Counted from the stretch's first letter, positions 16,833 to 27,371 are shown. The stretch: 64,000 nt of DNA from Rhodoferax sp. (GCA_030685025.1 JAUXWC010000265.1:1-64000), one strand, 5' to 3'. Made by a program: numbers and translations. Notes: generated from the sequence alone by a model not told the origin.

Positions 16833-18335
16833 ATGAACGCCCCGCTCCCATCCAGCCAAGCCGAGACACTGCAACGGAACGAGCGGCAAGCCCAGGTGGT
16901 GCGAGCCCTGCAGGCCGTGATGCCAGCACACGCCCTGCTGTGGCACCGCGAAGACACCACGCCCTATGAATGTGACGGCCTGACCGCCTACCGCGAGCGG
17001 CCGCTGGTGGTGGCCTTGCCCGAGACCTATGAGCAGGTGCAAGCGGTGTTACGCACCTGCCACGCCATGGACGTGCCGGTGGTGGCGCGCGGCGCGGGCA
17101 CCGGCTTGTCGGGCGGTGCCTTGCCGAACAAGCTGGGCGTGACGCTGAGCCTGGCCAAGTTCAACAAAATTCTGAAGCTCGACCCAATCGGCCGAACCGC
17201 GCTGGTGCAAGGTGGCGTACGCAACCTGGCGATCAGCGAAGCCGCCTCGCCCCACGGCTTGTACTATGCGCCCGACCCATCCAGCCAGATTGCCTGCACC
17301 ATTGGTGGCAACGTGGCCGAGAACGCCGGCGGCGTGCACTGCCTCAAATACGGGCTGACGATTCACAACGTGCTCAAGGTCAAGGGCTTCAGCATGGAGG
17401 GCGATGTCGTCGAGTTTGGCAGCGAGGCGCTGGACGCACCGGGGCTGGACCTGCTCAGCATTGTGATCGGCTCGGAGGGCATGCTGGCCATCACCATGGA
17501 GGTGACAGTCAAGCTAGTGCCCAAGCCGCAACTGGCGCGCTGCATCATGGCCAGCTTTGACGACATTCGCAAAGCTGGCGACGCGGTGGCCAGTGTGATT
17601 GCGGCGGGCATCATCCCGGCCGGACTGGAGATGATGGACAAGCCCATGACCGCCGCCGTGGAAGACTTCGTGCATGCCGGCTACGACCTCGACGCCGTCG
17701 CCATTCTGTTGTGCGAGAGTGACGGCACACCCGAAGAAGTCGAAGAGGAAATTGGCCGCATGAGCGCGGTGCTGCGCACCTGCGGCGCCACAGCCATAGC
17801 AGTCAGCCGCGACGAGACTGAACGTTTGCGCTTCTGGAGCGGGCGCAAGAATGCGTTCCCCGCGTCCGGGCGCATCAGCCCGGACTACATGTGTATGGAT
17901 TCGACCATCCCACGCAAGCGCCTGGCCGACATTTTGCTGGCCATTGCCGAGATGGAAAAACGCTACGACCTGCGCTGCGCCAATGTGTTCCACGCTGGCG
18001 ACGGCAACTTGCACCCGCTGATTCTGTTTGACGCCAACGACGCCGATCAGTTGCGCCGCTGCGAGTTGTTTGGCGCCGAGATCATGGAAACCAGTGTCGC
18101 CATGGGTGGCACCATTTCGGGCGAACACGGCGTGGGCGTGGAGAAGCTCAACTCGATGTGCGTGCAGTTCTCGCGCGAGGAATGCGAGCAGATGTTTGGC
18201 GTCAAACGCGCTTTCGACACCAAGGGCCTGCTCAACCCAGGCAAGGTGATCCCCACTCTGAACCGCTGCGCCGACTACGGCAAGATGCTGGTGCGAAACG
18301 GGGTCGTGTCACACCCCGATTTGCCACGCTTCTGA
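16833..18335 (+). CDS. glcD: FAD-binding glycolate/D-lactate oxidase subunit
   Basis: A 500-residue flavoprotein of the GlcD/D-lactate dehydrogenase type, which oxidises a 2-hydroxy acid and passes electrons to the chain. The FAD-binding p-cresol-methylhydroxylase fold is clear in PVVARGAGTGLSGGALP near residue 82 and DPSSQIACTIGGNVAENAGG near 148. The C-terminal half has NVFHAGDGNLHP and ISGEHGVGVEK, typical of the family. Start at ATG 16833 with GGAG upstream. The usual glcE and glcF partners are not downstream, so the subunit either works with distant partners or is a single-subunit D-lactate-type enzyme. Confidence 0.93.
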   Translation: MNAPLPSSQAETLQRNERQAQVVRALQAVMPAHALLWHREDTTPYECDGLTAYRERPLVVALPETYEQVQAVLRTCHAMDVPVVARGAGTGLSGGALPNKLGVTLSLAKFNKILKLDPIGRTALVQGGVRNLAISEAASPHGLYYAPDPSSQIACTIGGNVAENAGGVHCLKYGLTIHNVLKVKGFSMEGDVVEFGSEALDAPGLDLLSIVIGSEGMLAITMEVTVKLVPKPQLARCIMASFDDIRKAGDAVASVIAAGIIPAGLEMMDKPMTAAVEDFVHAGYDLDAVAILLCESDGTPEEVEEEIGRMSAVLRTCGATAIAVSRDETERLRFWSGRKNAFPASGRISPDYMCMDSTIPRKRLADILLAIAEMEKRYDLRCANVFHAGDGNLHPLILFDANDADQLRRCELFGAEIMETSVAMGGTISGEHGVGVEKLNSMCVQFSREECEQMFGVKRAFDTKGLLNPGKVIPTLNRCADYGKMLVRNGVVSHPDLPRF

Positions 18336-18349
18336 CTGCTGAGGACAGC

Positions 18350-18488
18350 CAGCATCCGATGATCAGTTGGGGACAGAGCTTGCCACTACGCGGCTGCGGT
18401 CTGTCCCGCAAGGTGGACATCCAACATCCGACGATCAGTTGAGGACAGAGCTTGCCCACTTCGTGTGGCTGCGGTCTGTCCCGCAAGG
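18350..18488 (+). repeat. Repeat A, copies 4 and 5 in tandem
   Basis: Two longer-loop units of repeat A, 18350-18413 and 18421-18488. The CATCCGA/CAGTTG lead and GGACAG/CTGTCC stem are kept, but the loop is expanded to include GAGCTTGCC and GGCTGCGG arms. They lie in the convergent gap between glcD and the pullulanase gene, where such hairpins would stop transcription from both sides. A partial GAGGACAGCC at 18340-18349 hints at a third, decayed unit. Confidence 0.92.
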
Positions 18489-18490
18489 TC

Positions 18491-21400
18491 TCAATTCACC
18501 ACAAACACCACGGCGCTGCGCGCCGGCAGGGTGAAGGTGCCAGACGCAGCGCCGTAGCGCGCGTCGGCCGCCACCCGCTTGTCTGCCGCCGCTGCGGCCG
18601 TGTGCACCGGGTGCAGCGTGAAGGCGCGGCCCTTGAGCGCGTCCACAGTCAGGGTCTGTGCCGCCTTGTCCACGTTGATGAAGTACAGCACCTCCTTGAA
18701 CGCCGCGCCCGCATAAGCGCTGCCGTTGAGATGACCCGCCAGCACGGTGGGTTCCTGGGTAGAGCCGGTGTTGTGAAAACTCAAGCGGCTTTTGATGTCC
18801 TCGGCGCTGCGCAAACGAAACAGTGAAGAACTGGCGCGGATTTTCAGCAGATCCCGAAACGCGTCGCGGGTCCAGGCAATCTGCTCGGCCCCTGGCTTGA
18901 TTGCCGAGTTAGCCAACAGCGGCGCCATCACACTCCAGTTGTCCCCGTTGTCGGCCTTGGGCGGCAGACCGGTGCCAAAGTAGTTGTCGGCGTAGGACCA
19001 ATCGAGCCGGTTGAACCAGTCGCCCGAGTCGTAGCTGTTGCGGTCCAGCGACTTGCTGCGCAGGGTATCCACGCCGGCGTGGAAGTAAGCCACGCCCTGG
19101 CTGAAGGCATTGATGGCGGCGCCCAGCATCTGCACTCGAGCCCGGTCTTCGCGGCTAGTGCCGGTGGGCAGCTTGTAGGCGTTGTTGTCGAACAAGGTCT
19201 GGTTGTCATGGTTCTCGATGTAGTTGACCACTTCCGACGGATCGGTGACATAGCCGGCGGGCTGGCCGTTCACCAGCAGTTGCTCCAAAGGCAGCGTGGC
19301 ATTCCAATGCGTGACGAGCGGGAAGCTGCGAATGGAGCCGGCCAAGCCCGCCTTGATGATGTCGCCCTGCCACATCAGGTCAGTCTTGCTCCGACCGCCA
19401 CCCAGCGTATTGGCGTCGTAAAACAAGCCATTGATGAAACCCTGATTCGCGACCAGTCTGCCACCGCTGTCAAACGGGCTGCCACCGCGCACGGCGTCGC
19501 GCGCGAAGTGGCTGAAGGTGCCGATGCCACTGCCGCCCAGCGACCATTGCGAGGCTTGCACGAAACGCGCGCCGTCGGCCACCTCGCCAAAGTTCCAGCC
19601 CTCGCCGATCAGTTGCACGGCTCGGCCCACCGCCGCCGCCACCTGAGACTTGAGCGTCTCCATCACCGAGCGGGGCTGGTGGCCCATGATGTCAAAGCGA
19701 AACGAACTAATCTTGTACTCGCGCGCCCAGGTGATGGCCGAGTCGATCATCAGCTTGCCCATCATCATGTTTTCGGTGGCGGTGTTGTCGCAGCAGGTGG
19801 AGCGTTCGACGCCGCCGGTTGCATTGAGGCGGTGGTAGTAGCCCGGCACTACCCGGTCCAGCACCGATTTTTCGTTCTGCCCCGAGGCGGTAGTGTGGTT
19901 GTAGACCACGTCCATGCCCACCCGCAAGCCGGCGCTGTGCAAGGCCTGCACCATCTGGCGCAACTCCAGTATGCGCTTGGCGCCGTCGCCGGCATCGCTG
20001 GCAAAGCTGCCCTCCGGTGCGGTGAAGTGGTAGGGATCGTAGCCCCAGTTGTAGCAGTCCGCGCCAGCGCTGGCGCTCACGACGGCCTGCTGCGTGGCGG
20101 CGTCCGCCGCGCCGCTGGGCGCCGGGGTGGTGCAGCCAGCCTCCGGCACGCTGGCGAGGTCGAACACCGGCAACAGGTGCACGTCGGTCAAACCCGCATC
20201 GGCCAGGGCTTTGAGGTGTTTCATGCCGTTGGCGCCGGTCTCCGTGAAGGCCAGGTACTTGCCCCGGTTGGCGGGCGTCACGCTGGTGTCGTTGGCCGAG
20301 AAGTCGCGCACATGCAGTTCGTAGATGGCCATGTCGGGCGCTACGGCCACCTTGGCCGGCGGTGCGCCGGCGTCCCAACCGATGGGTTTGAGCGCGGCGC
20401 TGGCCAGGTCGGCAATGTAGCTGCGTTTGGAGTTGGTGGTGAGACTCAACGAGTAGGGATCGGTGACCCAGTTACGCACCACGCCCACACCGCGCACGAA
20501 CACGTCCACCGCAAAACGGTAGTAGCGACCGGACAGGTCCGCCGGCTTGCTCACACTCCAGACGCCCGTGTTGGCGTCGAACAGCATCGCCTCCGCGCTC
20601 AGCGCGTCGCTGGTGCCACTGGCATAAGTGAACAGCATCACCGCCTGCGCGGTGGGCGCCCAGAGCTTGAACGCGGTGGCGCCCGATTTAACGCTCACGC
20701 CGAGGTCGCTCACCGACTGCGCGGCGGCGTAAAGATCGTCCAAAGCGCCGGCGGCCTGCGCGGTGGTGGCGTTCTGCACCCGGCCGCTGCTGTCTTCCTG
20801 GACCAGCACCAATTGGCGTTTGTGCAGGTTCACCAGTTGAGCCAGGTCTGCGTCTTTGACGGCCAGTACCACGCCGGCGTCCACGTATTTGAAACGCGTG
20901 GCCGCAGCACTTGGCATCGCTCCCGCAAATGTGTCCAGCACCAGCGCACCGTCCGCACCCTCGACCTTGGCATCTTTGGCGGCCACAATTTGTCCGGCAT
21001 TGGCGTAGTACAGCTTGAAGACGCCCAAGCCGTCGACGCGCGGCCATTTAACAAGTTGCTTGGTCAGCCAATAAGCGCTGGCGTTCACGGTCGACGCCGA
21101 GCGGGTATCTGGCGCGGTGGTGTACACGGCACTGTCCTGCTGCACCAACCAGATTTCGGCCACGCCATCTTTGGGCGCCAACGCTGCAAAACTGACCTCA
21201 ATGTTGTCCGCGCGCCCATCCTTGTCGCCCTGGTTTGGCTCCATGCCGTGAATGATGAACTGCAGCGACTTGCGCGTGGCATCCGCCTTGGGGTTCAACA
21301 CCGGCAGGTCGAACACGGCTTCGGCCGCCGTGGCGCTGTAATTGCTCAGTTTGTTGAAGGCCACTGGCTTGTTCCAGTCTTCCAGCGCCAGGCCGGCCGC

Positions 21401-22051
21401 CATGCGAGACCGGTCCAAACCACTGCCGCTCCAGAGGTGCAAGCCCCACTGCGCATAGTTGGCATCGAAGCGCTTGTAGTGGACCCGCACGGTGTGGATG
21501 TCGGGCGCTGCCGCCCCAATGGGATTGCTGAAGTACGTGGTGTTGTCACCCTCGACCCGCCAGATCTCGTTGCGTCCTGGCCTGAGGGTGTACTTCTGGT
21601 CGGCTCCACCGTGGTCTTTGACCTCACCCTTGTGGAACAGGTAGCCCACTTCGGTGCCGCCACCCGTGAGCGGCACCTCGTAGACGGCACCGAAGCTGTC
21701 GCTACCGGTGGCGTTCCAGCCGATGTTCCAGCCGGGGTCGGCGCCCGCGCCCCAGGCATGAACCTGCCAGCCGCTGTAGTCGGGCGTCAGGCGCCGGTAG
21801 TGCAGCACCAGTGTTCTGGCCTCACCGCCAGTGCCGCCGCCCGTGGTGACTGCGGGTACCGGCGTTAGTACCTTGGCGAACTCGGTGGCATTGCCCAGCG
21901 CCAGGGCAGCCGCGTCGACCACCGGGGTGCTGACCGGTGGCGGCGGCGGCGTCGCGGTGCTGCCACTGCCGCCACCGCAGGCCGACAACAACAAAGCAAC
22001 CAGGAAAGTCAATGCGGAACTGCGCCATGTGGTGCATGCGGCAGGTTTCAT
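18491..22051 (-). CDS. pulA: Pullulanase-type alpha-1,6-glucosidase lipoprotein
   Basis: A 1186-residue lipoprotein that would hydrolyse alpha-1,6 branch links in pullulan or glycogen-type glucans. The lipobox is LSAC in the leader (about residues 22-25). After a Pro/Thr linker come two CBM41-like starch-binding segments (VLHYRRL...WGAGADPGW and [12 protein letters not shown]), a CBM48-like region and a GH13 barrel. GH13 motifs are [18 protein letters not shown] with nucleophile Asp787, IGEGWNFG with acid/base Glu817, and [14 protein letters not shown] with Asp949. I chose ATG 22051, with AGGAG upstream. No starch operon surrounds it, so it is an isolated extracellular or periplasmic enzyme. 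Confidence 0.93.
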   Translation of the reverse strand: MKPAACTTWRSSALTFLVALLLSACGGGSGSTATPPPPPVSTPVVDAAALALGNATEFAKVLTPVPAVTTGGGTGGEARTLVLHYRRLTPDYSGWQVHAWGAGADPGWNIGWNATGSDSFGAVYEVPLTGGGTEVGYLFHKGEVKDHGGADQKYTLRPGRNEIWRVEGDNTTYFSNPIGAAAPDIHTVRVHYKRFDANYAQWGLHLWSGSGLDRSRMAAGLALEDWNKPVAFNKLSNYSATAAEAVFDLPVLNPKADATRKSLQFIIHGMEPNQGDKDGRADNIEVSFAALAPKDGVAEIWLVQQDSAVYTTAPDTRSASTVNASAYWLTKQLVKWPRVDGLGVFKLYYANAGQIVAAKDAKVEGADGALVLDTFAGAMPSAAATRFKYVDAGVVLAVKDADLAQLVNLHKRQLVLVQEDSSGRVQNATTAQAAGALDDLYAAAQSVSDLGVSVKSGATAFKLWAPTAQAVMLFTYASGTSDALSAEAMLFDANTGVWSVSKPADLSGRYYRFAVDVFVRGVGVVRNWVTDPYSLSLTTNSKRSYIADLASAALKPIGWDAGAPPAKVAVAPDMAIYELHVRDFSANDTSVTPANRGKYLAFTETGANGMKHLKALADAGLTDVHLLPVFDLASVPEAGCTTPAPSGAADAATQQAVVSASAGADCYNWGYDPYHFTAPEGSFASDAGDGAKRILELRQMVQALHSAGLRVGMDVVYNHTTASGQNEKSVLDRVVPGYYHRLNATGGVERSTCCDNTATENMMMGKLMIDSAITWAREYKISSFRFDIMGHQPRSVMETLKSQVAAAVGRAVQLIGEGWNFGEVADGARFVQASQWSLGGSGIGTFSHFARDAVRGGSPFDSGGRLVANQGFINGLFYDANTLGGGRSKTDLMWQGDIIKAGLAGSIRSFPLVTHWNATLPLEQLLVNGQPAGYVTDPSEVVNYIENHDNQTLFDNNAYKLPTGTSREDRARVQMLGAAINAFSQGVAYFHAGVDTLRSKSLDRNSYDSGDWFNRLDWSYADNYFGTGLPPKADNGDNWSVMAPLLANSAIKPGAEQIAWTRDAFRDLLKIRASSSLFRLRSAEDIKSRLSFHNTGSTQEPTVLAGHLNGSAYAGAAFKEVLYFINVDKAAQTLTVDALKGRAFTLHPVHTAAAAADKRVAADARYGAASGTFTLPARSAVVFVVN

Positions 22052-22151
22052 GAGTCGTTCTCCTTCGGTCCGGGAAGCGTGGCTTGGCAACGGCCTGGGC
22101 GCATACCTAGCGCTGGTCTATGCCGACTTCAAAGGACAAATAGTATGAAAC

Positions 22152-22251
22152 AAAACTACATATCGTTCAGGTATTTTCCCTAATGCTTGGTTGTTACCTG
22201 TGAGTTACTTTCAATTCAACACTCACTTCGCCAACAACCATAGGTAGTTTT
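22152..22251. promoter_or_regulatory. Paired AT-rich inverted motifs upstream of pulA
   Basis: AAAACTACATAT at 22152-22163 and its near-perfect inverse ATAGGTAGTTTT at 22240-22251 (11 of 12 bases) flank a 76-base AT-rich stretch, 100-200 bases upstream of the pulA start. Their spacing suits a pair of regulator half-sites or a looping operator. Assignment to a named regulator is not possible. Confidence 0.35.
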
Positions 22252-22385
22252 GATACTTTAGCGTCTCATGAGCTGGCGCCACGTGGACCAGTTGGCGAAC
22301 GCGCCGGGCGTCCGTGCCGGGTCGCTTGCGCGCTCGCGGGCTGGCCGGTCAGTCTGTCAAGACCGCTTCGTCAAGCGCGTGGTGG

Positions 22386-22630
22386 GCACGCCCGCTCTGT
22401 GGCAACCGCGAATTGGCTCCAGCGCCCCGGCACAGCCACCCGACACGTCTGCGAAGGGGGTTTGGGGCCATGTCAGTGCCAGAAATTGGGGTCAGAAATT
22501 GGGGTCAGATTCCAATTGTTTTCAGGCGAAGTGGGCATCGGTCAACACCCCGCCAACTCGCCGGTACAAGGTTGGCGGTTGGGGTGGTCGGGCGCAGGCT
22601 CGATTCGCGGTTGCCGCAGAGTGGGCACGC
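22386..22630. mobile_element. Remnant flanked by imperfect inverted repeats
   Basis: Sequences at 22386-22427 and 22590-22630 are imperfect inverted repeats with a long shared core, GGCAACCGCGAAT. Between them lies a tandem 13-base motif (AGAAATTGGGGTC, 22481-22506) followed by AGATTCCAATT, resembling the GGGGTCAGA-type ends found around REP-associated tyrosine transposases and their satellites. No transposase gene remains. The whole 22252-22761 gap has no convincing coding region. Confidence 0.5.
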
Positions 22631-22761
22631 CAACTGCGGTGTTGACGCAGTGATGGCAGCGGACCCACCCGGTCGCCCGCGAGCCTGAGCCGGAGAACGA
22701 CCACCCCGGCCGCCGACCGTGCCAACCAAGCCGACGGGGGATGTGGTGGATAAGCAGAGGT

Positions 22762-24636
22762 CTACCAGGTATCAATCGCCCCACCACCCCGCGCCACCGG
22801 CGCGGACTGGAGACCCCGCACCAACCAGGCACGCGTCTCGGCCGGGTCAATCACCGCGTCGATCTCCAGCGTGGCCGCCATGTTCAATGCGCTGCCGTTG
22901 TCAACCTGTTTGGCTAGCAATTGAGCGAACAGGGCTTGGCGTTGCGGCCCTTCGGCTTGCGCATCCAACTCCTTGCGATAGCCCAGGCGCACCGCGCCTT
23001 CCAGCCCCATGGCACCGAATTCCGCACTCGGCCAGGCAACCGTGAACAAGGGTGAATGGAAGCCGCCCGCCGTCATGGCCATGGCGCCTAGCCCGTAGCC
23101 TTTGCGCAGCACCACACTCATATAGGGCACACGCAGGTGCGCGGCGGCGACAAACATGCGGCTGACGTGGCGCACCTGCGCCTTGGTCTCGATCTCGGGG
23201 CCCACCATGAATCCCGGCGTATCGACCAAGCTGATCAGCGGCAAGCCGTGCGCGTTGCACAGTTGCATGAAGCGCGCCGCCTTGTCGGCTGCATCGGCAT
23301 CGATGGCGCCGCCGAGATGGTGCGGATTGCTGGCCAGCAGACCCACCGCACGGCCTTCAATGCGGGCCAAGGCAGTGTGGATGCCCTGGCCAAAGCCGCT
23401 GCGCAGGTGCAGCAGACTGCCTTTGTCGGTGATGCCCGCCATGACCTGGCGCGTGTCGTAAACCCGCAGCCGGTTTTCGGGCACCACCTCGCGCAGGACC
23501 AGAGCGTCGGGCGCAGCCCAGTCGCGCACGCGGCCCTGGAAGAACGACAGGTAGTGCCGGGCCGCCGCCACCGCCGCCGCTTCGTCGGCCACCAGCACAT
23601 CAATCACGCCGTTACCGTGCTGCACACTGCTCGGACCGATTTGCTCCGGGCTGAACACGCCCAGGCCACCGCCTTCCACCATGGCTGGGCCACCCATGCC
23701 GATGTTGCTGGCCTGCGTGGCGATGATCACGTCACTGCAACCCAGCAAGGCGGCGTTGCCGGCGAAGCAACGCCCCGCCACGATGCCCACCACCGGCACC
23801 TGACCGTTCAGCCGGGCGTAGCTGGCAAAGGTGCTCACATGCAGGCCGGCCACGATCGGCATATCCACGTCGCCGGGGCGGCCACCGCCGCCTTCGGCAA
23901 ACAGCACCAAGGGCAGCTTGTGCTGCAGGGCCAGACCCAGCATGCGGTCGGCCTTCTGGTGGTTTCGCATTCCTTGCGTGCCAGCGAGCACGGTGGCGTC
24001 GTAGGCCATTACCACCGTGCGCGAGGCCTCGGCGCCGAACAAGGCCTGGTTGACGCTGCCGATGCCGGTCACCATGCCATCGGCCGGCGTGTTGCGCATT
24101 AGGTCTTCCTCACTGCGCCGGCAGCGCTGCGCCGCGACGGCCAGCGCGCCGTACTCCATGAACGTGCCGGCATCACACAGTTCAGCGATGTTCTCGCGCG
24201 CCGTGCGCTGCCCCTGGGCATGGCGCTTGGCCACCGCCTCGGGACGGCTGGCGTCGTGAGTCAAGGCATGGCGCTCCCGCACGCGCAGCAGGTCGGCGCG
24301 CGGGCCCGCCACCGGCTCGCTCTGGCCCGCTTGCGACGCCTGCGGGATACCCTGCGTTGGAGTGGCGTTAACCGCATCATCATCAATCAAATCAGCTCCT
24401 AGCCCTCTCACAGATTGAGAAGGAAGCTTCACATTTGATAGCAAATCACCTTCCAACACAGCCTCTCCCTTTGCAAAGAGATGCTCACCCAACACCCCGT
24501 CGCACTCGGCATGAAGCTCGTGCTCCATCTTCATCGCCTCCACAATTACCAGCACATCGCCCGCACGCACGGGGTCGCCGGGTTGTACCAGCCATTGAAC
24601 AATCTGGGCCTGCAGGGGAGAGCGGATGGGGGTCAT
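22762..24636 (-). CDS. BCCP-carboxyltransferase fusion (acyl-CoA carboxylase)
   Basis: A 624-residue fusion: an N-terminal biotin carboxyl carrier domain with the biotin site EAMKMEH (Lys36), then about residues 110-620 a carboxyltransferase of the acetyl-/propionyl-/methylcrotonyl-CoA carboxylase type. The N- and C-lobes are visible in TPADGMVTGIG, AGRCFAGNAALLGC and SLVDTPGFMVGPEIE, and GGFHSPLFTVAWPSAEFGAMG. A biotin carboxylase domain is absent, so another gene must supply it. I chose ATG 24636 (MTPIRSPLQA); ATG 24753 would add 39 residues of unclear origin. The usual order in full fusions is BC-BCCP-CT, making this a truncated or split version. Confidence 0.87.
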   Translation of the reverse strand: MTPIRSPLQAQIVQWLVQPGDPVRAGDVLVIVEAMKMEHELHAECDGVLGEHLFAKGEAVLEGDLLSNVKLPSQSVRGLGADLIDDDAVNATPTQGIPQASQAGQSEPVAGPRADLLRVRERHALTHDASRPEAVAKRHAQGQRTARENIAELCDAGTFMEYGALAVAAQRCRRSEEDLMRNTPADGMVTGIGSVNQALFGAEASRTVVMAYDATVLAGTQGMRNHQKADRMLGLALQHKLPLVLFAEGGGGRPGDVDMPIVAGLHVSTFASYARLNGQVPVVGIVAGRCFAGNAALLGCSDVIIATQASNIGMGGPAMVEGGGLGVFSPEQIGPSSVQHGNGVIDVLVADEAAAVAAARHYLSFFQGRVRDWAAPDALVLREVVPENRLRVYDTRQVMAGITDKGSLLHLRSGFGQGIHTALARIEGRAVGLLASNPHHLGGAIDADAADKAARFMQLCNAHGLPLISLVDTPGFMVGPEIETKAQVRHVSRMFVAAAHLRVPYMSVVLRKGYGLGAMAMTAGGFHSPLFTVAWPSAEFGAMGLEGAVRLGYRKELDAQAEGPQRQALFAQLLAKQVDNGSALNMAATLEIDAVIDPAETRAWLVRGLQSAPVARGGGAIDTW

Positions 24637-24751
24637 GCGCGGATTCTGCGACAAGCCCCCCGTCTCTGCGGTCAAGCGTGTGACAGCGCCACGCGACCAG
24701 CACTCTGCGCCAAGCTGGGCGCCTGTCTGATCCTTGAGCCACAATGCCAGC

Positions 24752-25759
24752 ATGAACCTAGTCCCACTGATTGAGCTCACCCGTGGCGGCACCCGCGAGT
24801 GCCTGCATTTTGGCGCCGTGGCGGTAGTCAACAAACGCCAGCAGTTGCTGGCGCAGGCCGGGGATCCACATTGGCTGACATTCTCACGCTCGACTTTGAA
24901 AGCCTTGCAGGCGCTCCCCTTCATGCAGGCCGGCGGCGCCGCCAAGTTCGGCTTCTCGAATCGGCAAATCGCGTTGCTGTGCGCCAGCCACAATGGTGAA
25001 GACAGCCACGTGGCCCAAGTGCAAGGCATGCTTGACAAGGCCGGACTGAGCCGCAAGGCGCTACGCTGTGGCTGCCACGTACCAGGCATCTTCACGCAAC
25101 TGGAGACGGCACCCCCGCCGGGACTGGTGTACGACGAGCGACACAACAACTGCAGCGGCAAACACGCCGGCTTCCTGGCCTATTGCGTGCAGCACGGCCT
25201 GAGCCTGGACGACTACCTCGACCCCCTGCATCCCCTGCAACAAGCGATTCGGCGCGACGTGGCACGGGCCGTTGGCTTGACGCCGCAGGACTTCAGGATG
25301 GGCATCGACGGCTGCTCGGCGCCCAACTACGCCATGCCCTTGAACGCCCTGGCCTACGGCTACGCGCGCTTGGCCAGCGGCGCGCTGGACGACGAGTTCG
25401 GCGAAAGCTTTGCGGCCCTGAGCGAGGCAATGACGGCGCACCCGGAGATGGTGTCGGGCCAAGGCCGCAACGATCTGGCCTTCATGCAAGCCGGGCGCGG
25501 CGACTGGGTCACCAAAGTCGGCGCCGATGGCGTGCAAGTGGTGGCCAGCAAGAGCCGCGGCGAGGCCTTTGCCATCAAAATCATCGACGCCAACAAGCCC
25601 GCCTTGTTCGCTACCAGTGTCGAGGTGCTGGAGCAGCTCGGCTGGCTCGATGGTGCACAGCGCGAGGCACTGAGGCCCTGGCGCGCCCAAACGCTCGTCA
25701 ATGCCCGCGGCCTGAGCGTCGGCGAACGCCTGCCCGTGTTCAAATTGCAGTCGCCCTGA
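24752..25759 (+). CDS. L-asparaginase II (PF06089 type)
   Basis: A 335-residue enzyme of the Asparaginase_II family (Rhizobium-etli type), which hydrolyses asparagine to aspartate and ammonia, unrelated to the E. coli AnsB fold. Family blocks visible are VPLIELTRGGTRE at the N-terminus, LCASHNGED near residue 84, CGCHVPG near 110, HNNCSGKHAGFLAYC near 131-145, with the Cys and Lys now thought important, and GQGRNDLAFMQ. I chose ATG 24752; an in-frame ATG upstream at 24734 lacks family sequence. It is divergent from the BCCP-CT gene. Confidence 0.92.
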   Translation: MNLVPLIELTRGGTRECLHFGAVAVVNKRQQLLAQAGDPHWLTFSRSTLKALQALPFMQAGGAAKFGFSNRQIALLCASHNGEDSHVAQVQGMLDKAGLSRKALRCGCHVPGIFTQLETAPPPGLVYDERHNNCSGKHAGFLAYCVQHGLSLDDYLDPLHPLQQAIRRDVARAVGLTPQDFRMGIDGCSAPNYAMPLNALAYGYARLASGALDDEFGESFAALSEAMTAHPEMVSGQGRNDLAFMQAGRGDWVTKVGADGVQVVASKSRGEAFAIKIIDANKPALFATSVEVLEQLGWLDGAQREALRPWRAQTLVNARGLSVGERLPVFKLQSP

Positions 25760-25809
25760 GCCTTATCAGCCCCAGGTAGGCCCCACTCTCTTACGACCCG
25801 TACAAGACC

Positions 25810-27195
25810 ATGAGCAAACTCTCTCTGCTGGATCTGGCATTTTTTGTGGCCGAGTCCCAAGCCAGCCCCAAACACGTGGCCGGGCTGCTGATCTTCAAGA
25901 AGCCACCCAAGGCCGGCGTGTCGTTTGTCAAGAACCTGTACCGCGATTACCTGGCGGCCACTGACGTGAAGGCGCCTTTCAACCGCGTCATTCAGTTTTC
26001 ACTGTCGGCCATGCCAAGCTGGCGCACGCTCGACAAGGTTGACCTGAATCAGCACATTTTTTATCACAAACTCGACCAGGGTCACAACGACCGGCGCGCG
26101 CTCTACGCCTTTGTCTCCAAGCTGCATGCGCCAAGGCTGGATCGCAGCCGTCCGCTGTGGGAAGTGCATGTCATTGACGGCCTGCCGGACGGCACCTTCG
26201 CGCTGTACCAAAAGATGCACCACGCGGTTGCCGACGGTGTGACGATGGCGCGCTGGACCGCGCAGGGCTTCTCCGAAAGCGCGGGCGACATGACGCAGCA
26301 GCCGATCTGGACCGTCCGACACGGCGCAGGCCCTGCCCGCACCCGTTACAAGGACGAGATGATGAAGTCCGTGTGGGCACAAGTGGCCAGTAACGGCAAG
26401 CGTGTGCTGGGCATTGGCCGCCTGGCGGCAATGCTGCTGCTCGAAAGCGTCAAGCTCACGAAGAACGCCATCGCCCTGCCCTTTGTCGCCAGCGCCGACA
26501 CGCCCCTGACGGGCCAGGTCACCGCCGGTCGACAGTTTGCCACTGCCGCAGTGTCGATGGCCCGCGTCAACGCCATTCGCGAGCGCACCCGCTCCACGCT
26601 CAACCACGTGGCGTTGACCTGCGTCGACGCGGCGCTGCACCGTTACCTGCAAAACCAGGGCGTGCACCTCGGGCGCCCGATCACCATTCAGATGCCGGTC
26701 AACCTGCGCGCCGAAGGCGAGAAAACAGTGGGTAACAAGATCGGCATCGTCCAGGTGGAGCTGTCTGCGCCGACCAAAGACCCCTATGTGCGCCTGCGCA
26801 ATATCGGCTTTTCTCTACGCAACGTGCGCAGCATGATCGACAGCGTGGCTCCGGAAGCGATTGAGTCCTATACCCTGATAACCGGGCTGTTCGGCCAGAT
26901 TGCCGAGATGCTGAACCTGAGCAATCGGTTGCCGCCCACTGGCAACACGCTGGTCTCCAACGTGCCTGGACCCAAGCAGCCCCTGTACCTGCGTGGCGCG
27001 CGCATGCTGGAGATGCACCCCATCAGCACCCTGCCACCGAGCAACCTGCTCAACATCACGCTATTCAGCTACGCGGGCGAACTCTACTTCGGCCTGATCG
27101 CCACCGACGAGCTGCCCCACCTTGAACACCTGGGTGAGTACCTGGTGGACGCTTTCACCGAGCTGGAGACCTCGGTTCGCAAGGCGCATTCCTGA
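25810..27195 (+). CDS. Wax ester synthase/acyl-CoA:diacylglycerol acyltransferase
   Basis: A 461-residue WS/DGAT-type acyltransferase that would join an acyl-CoA to a fatty alcohol or diacylglycerol for storage lipid. The catalytic HHxxxDG motif is HHAVADG at residues 137-143, the family N-terminus is LSLLDLAFFVAES, and the C-terminal half shows NALR-type stretches (ITIQMPVNLRAEG, TLVSNVPGPKQPLYL). It starts 50 bases after the asparaginase stop. The substrate type cannot be told from sequence. Confidence 0.9.
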   Translation: MSKLSLLDLAFFVAESQASPKHVAGLLIFKKPPKAGVSFVKNLYRDYLAATDVKAPFNRVIQFSLSAMPSWRTLDKVDLNQHIFYHKLDQGHNDRRALYAFVSKLHAPRLDRSRPLWEVHVIDGLPDGTFALYQKMHHAVADGVTMARWTAQGFSESAGDMTQQPIWTVRHGAGPARTRYKDEMMKSVWAQVASNGKRVLGIGRLAAMLLLESVKLTKNAIALPFVASADTPLTGQVTAGRQFATAAVSMARVNAIRERTRSTLNHVALTCVDAALHRYLQNQGVHLGRPITIQMPVNLRAEGEKTVGNKIGIVQVELSAPTKDPYVRLRNIGFSLRNVRSMIDSVAPEAIESYTLITGLFGQIAEMLNLSNRLPPTGNTLVSNVPGPKQPLYLRGARMLEMHPISTLPPSNLLNITLFSYAGELYFGLIATDELPHLEHLGEYLVDAFTELETSVRKAHS

Positions 27196-27345
27196 GCGCT
27201 GGGGCGGTCGCGCGGCGCGGCGCCAGCGCGGCACATTGACGGGTCTGCGCCGGATTTGGCTAGACCTCGGGTCAAGTACACCATTGGCCACGCCTGATAC
27301 CAGCCCACCGTGGCCAGAACTGCCATATTGGCAACACAGCTTGAC

Positions 27346-27371
27346 TATTTGACCAACAAACCCGTCAAATA
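27346..27371 (+). promoter_or_regulatory. Palindromic operator candidate upstream of ocd
   Basis: TATTTGAC at 27346-27353 and GTCAAATA at 27364-27371 are perfect 8-base inverted repeats with a 10-base AT/C-rich spacer, about 95 bases before the ocd ATG. The 18-base centre spacing suits a dimeric regulator such as Lrp or a GntR protein, which commonly control amino-acid catabolism genes; identity is inference. Confidence 0.55.

Noticed and set aside
19079..21868. 929-codon open frame on the + strand
   Set aside because: Entirely opposite the pullulanase gene, with His/Gly/Arg-rich translation and no family pattern; a shadow of that gene.
22268..22645. 125-codon frame in the 22.2-22.7 kb gap
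   Set aside because: It overlaps the inverted-repeat remnant, has no ribosome site, and its translation resembles no protein; better read as repeat DNA.
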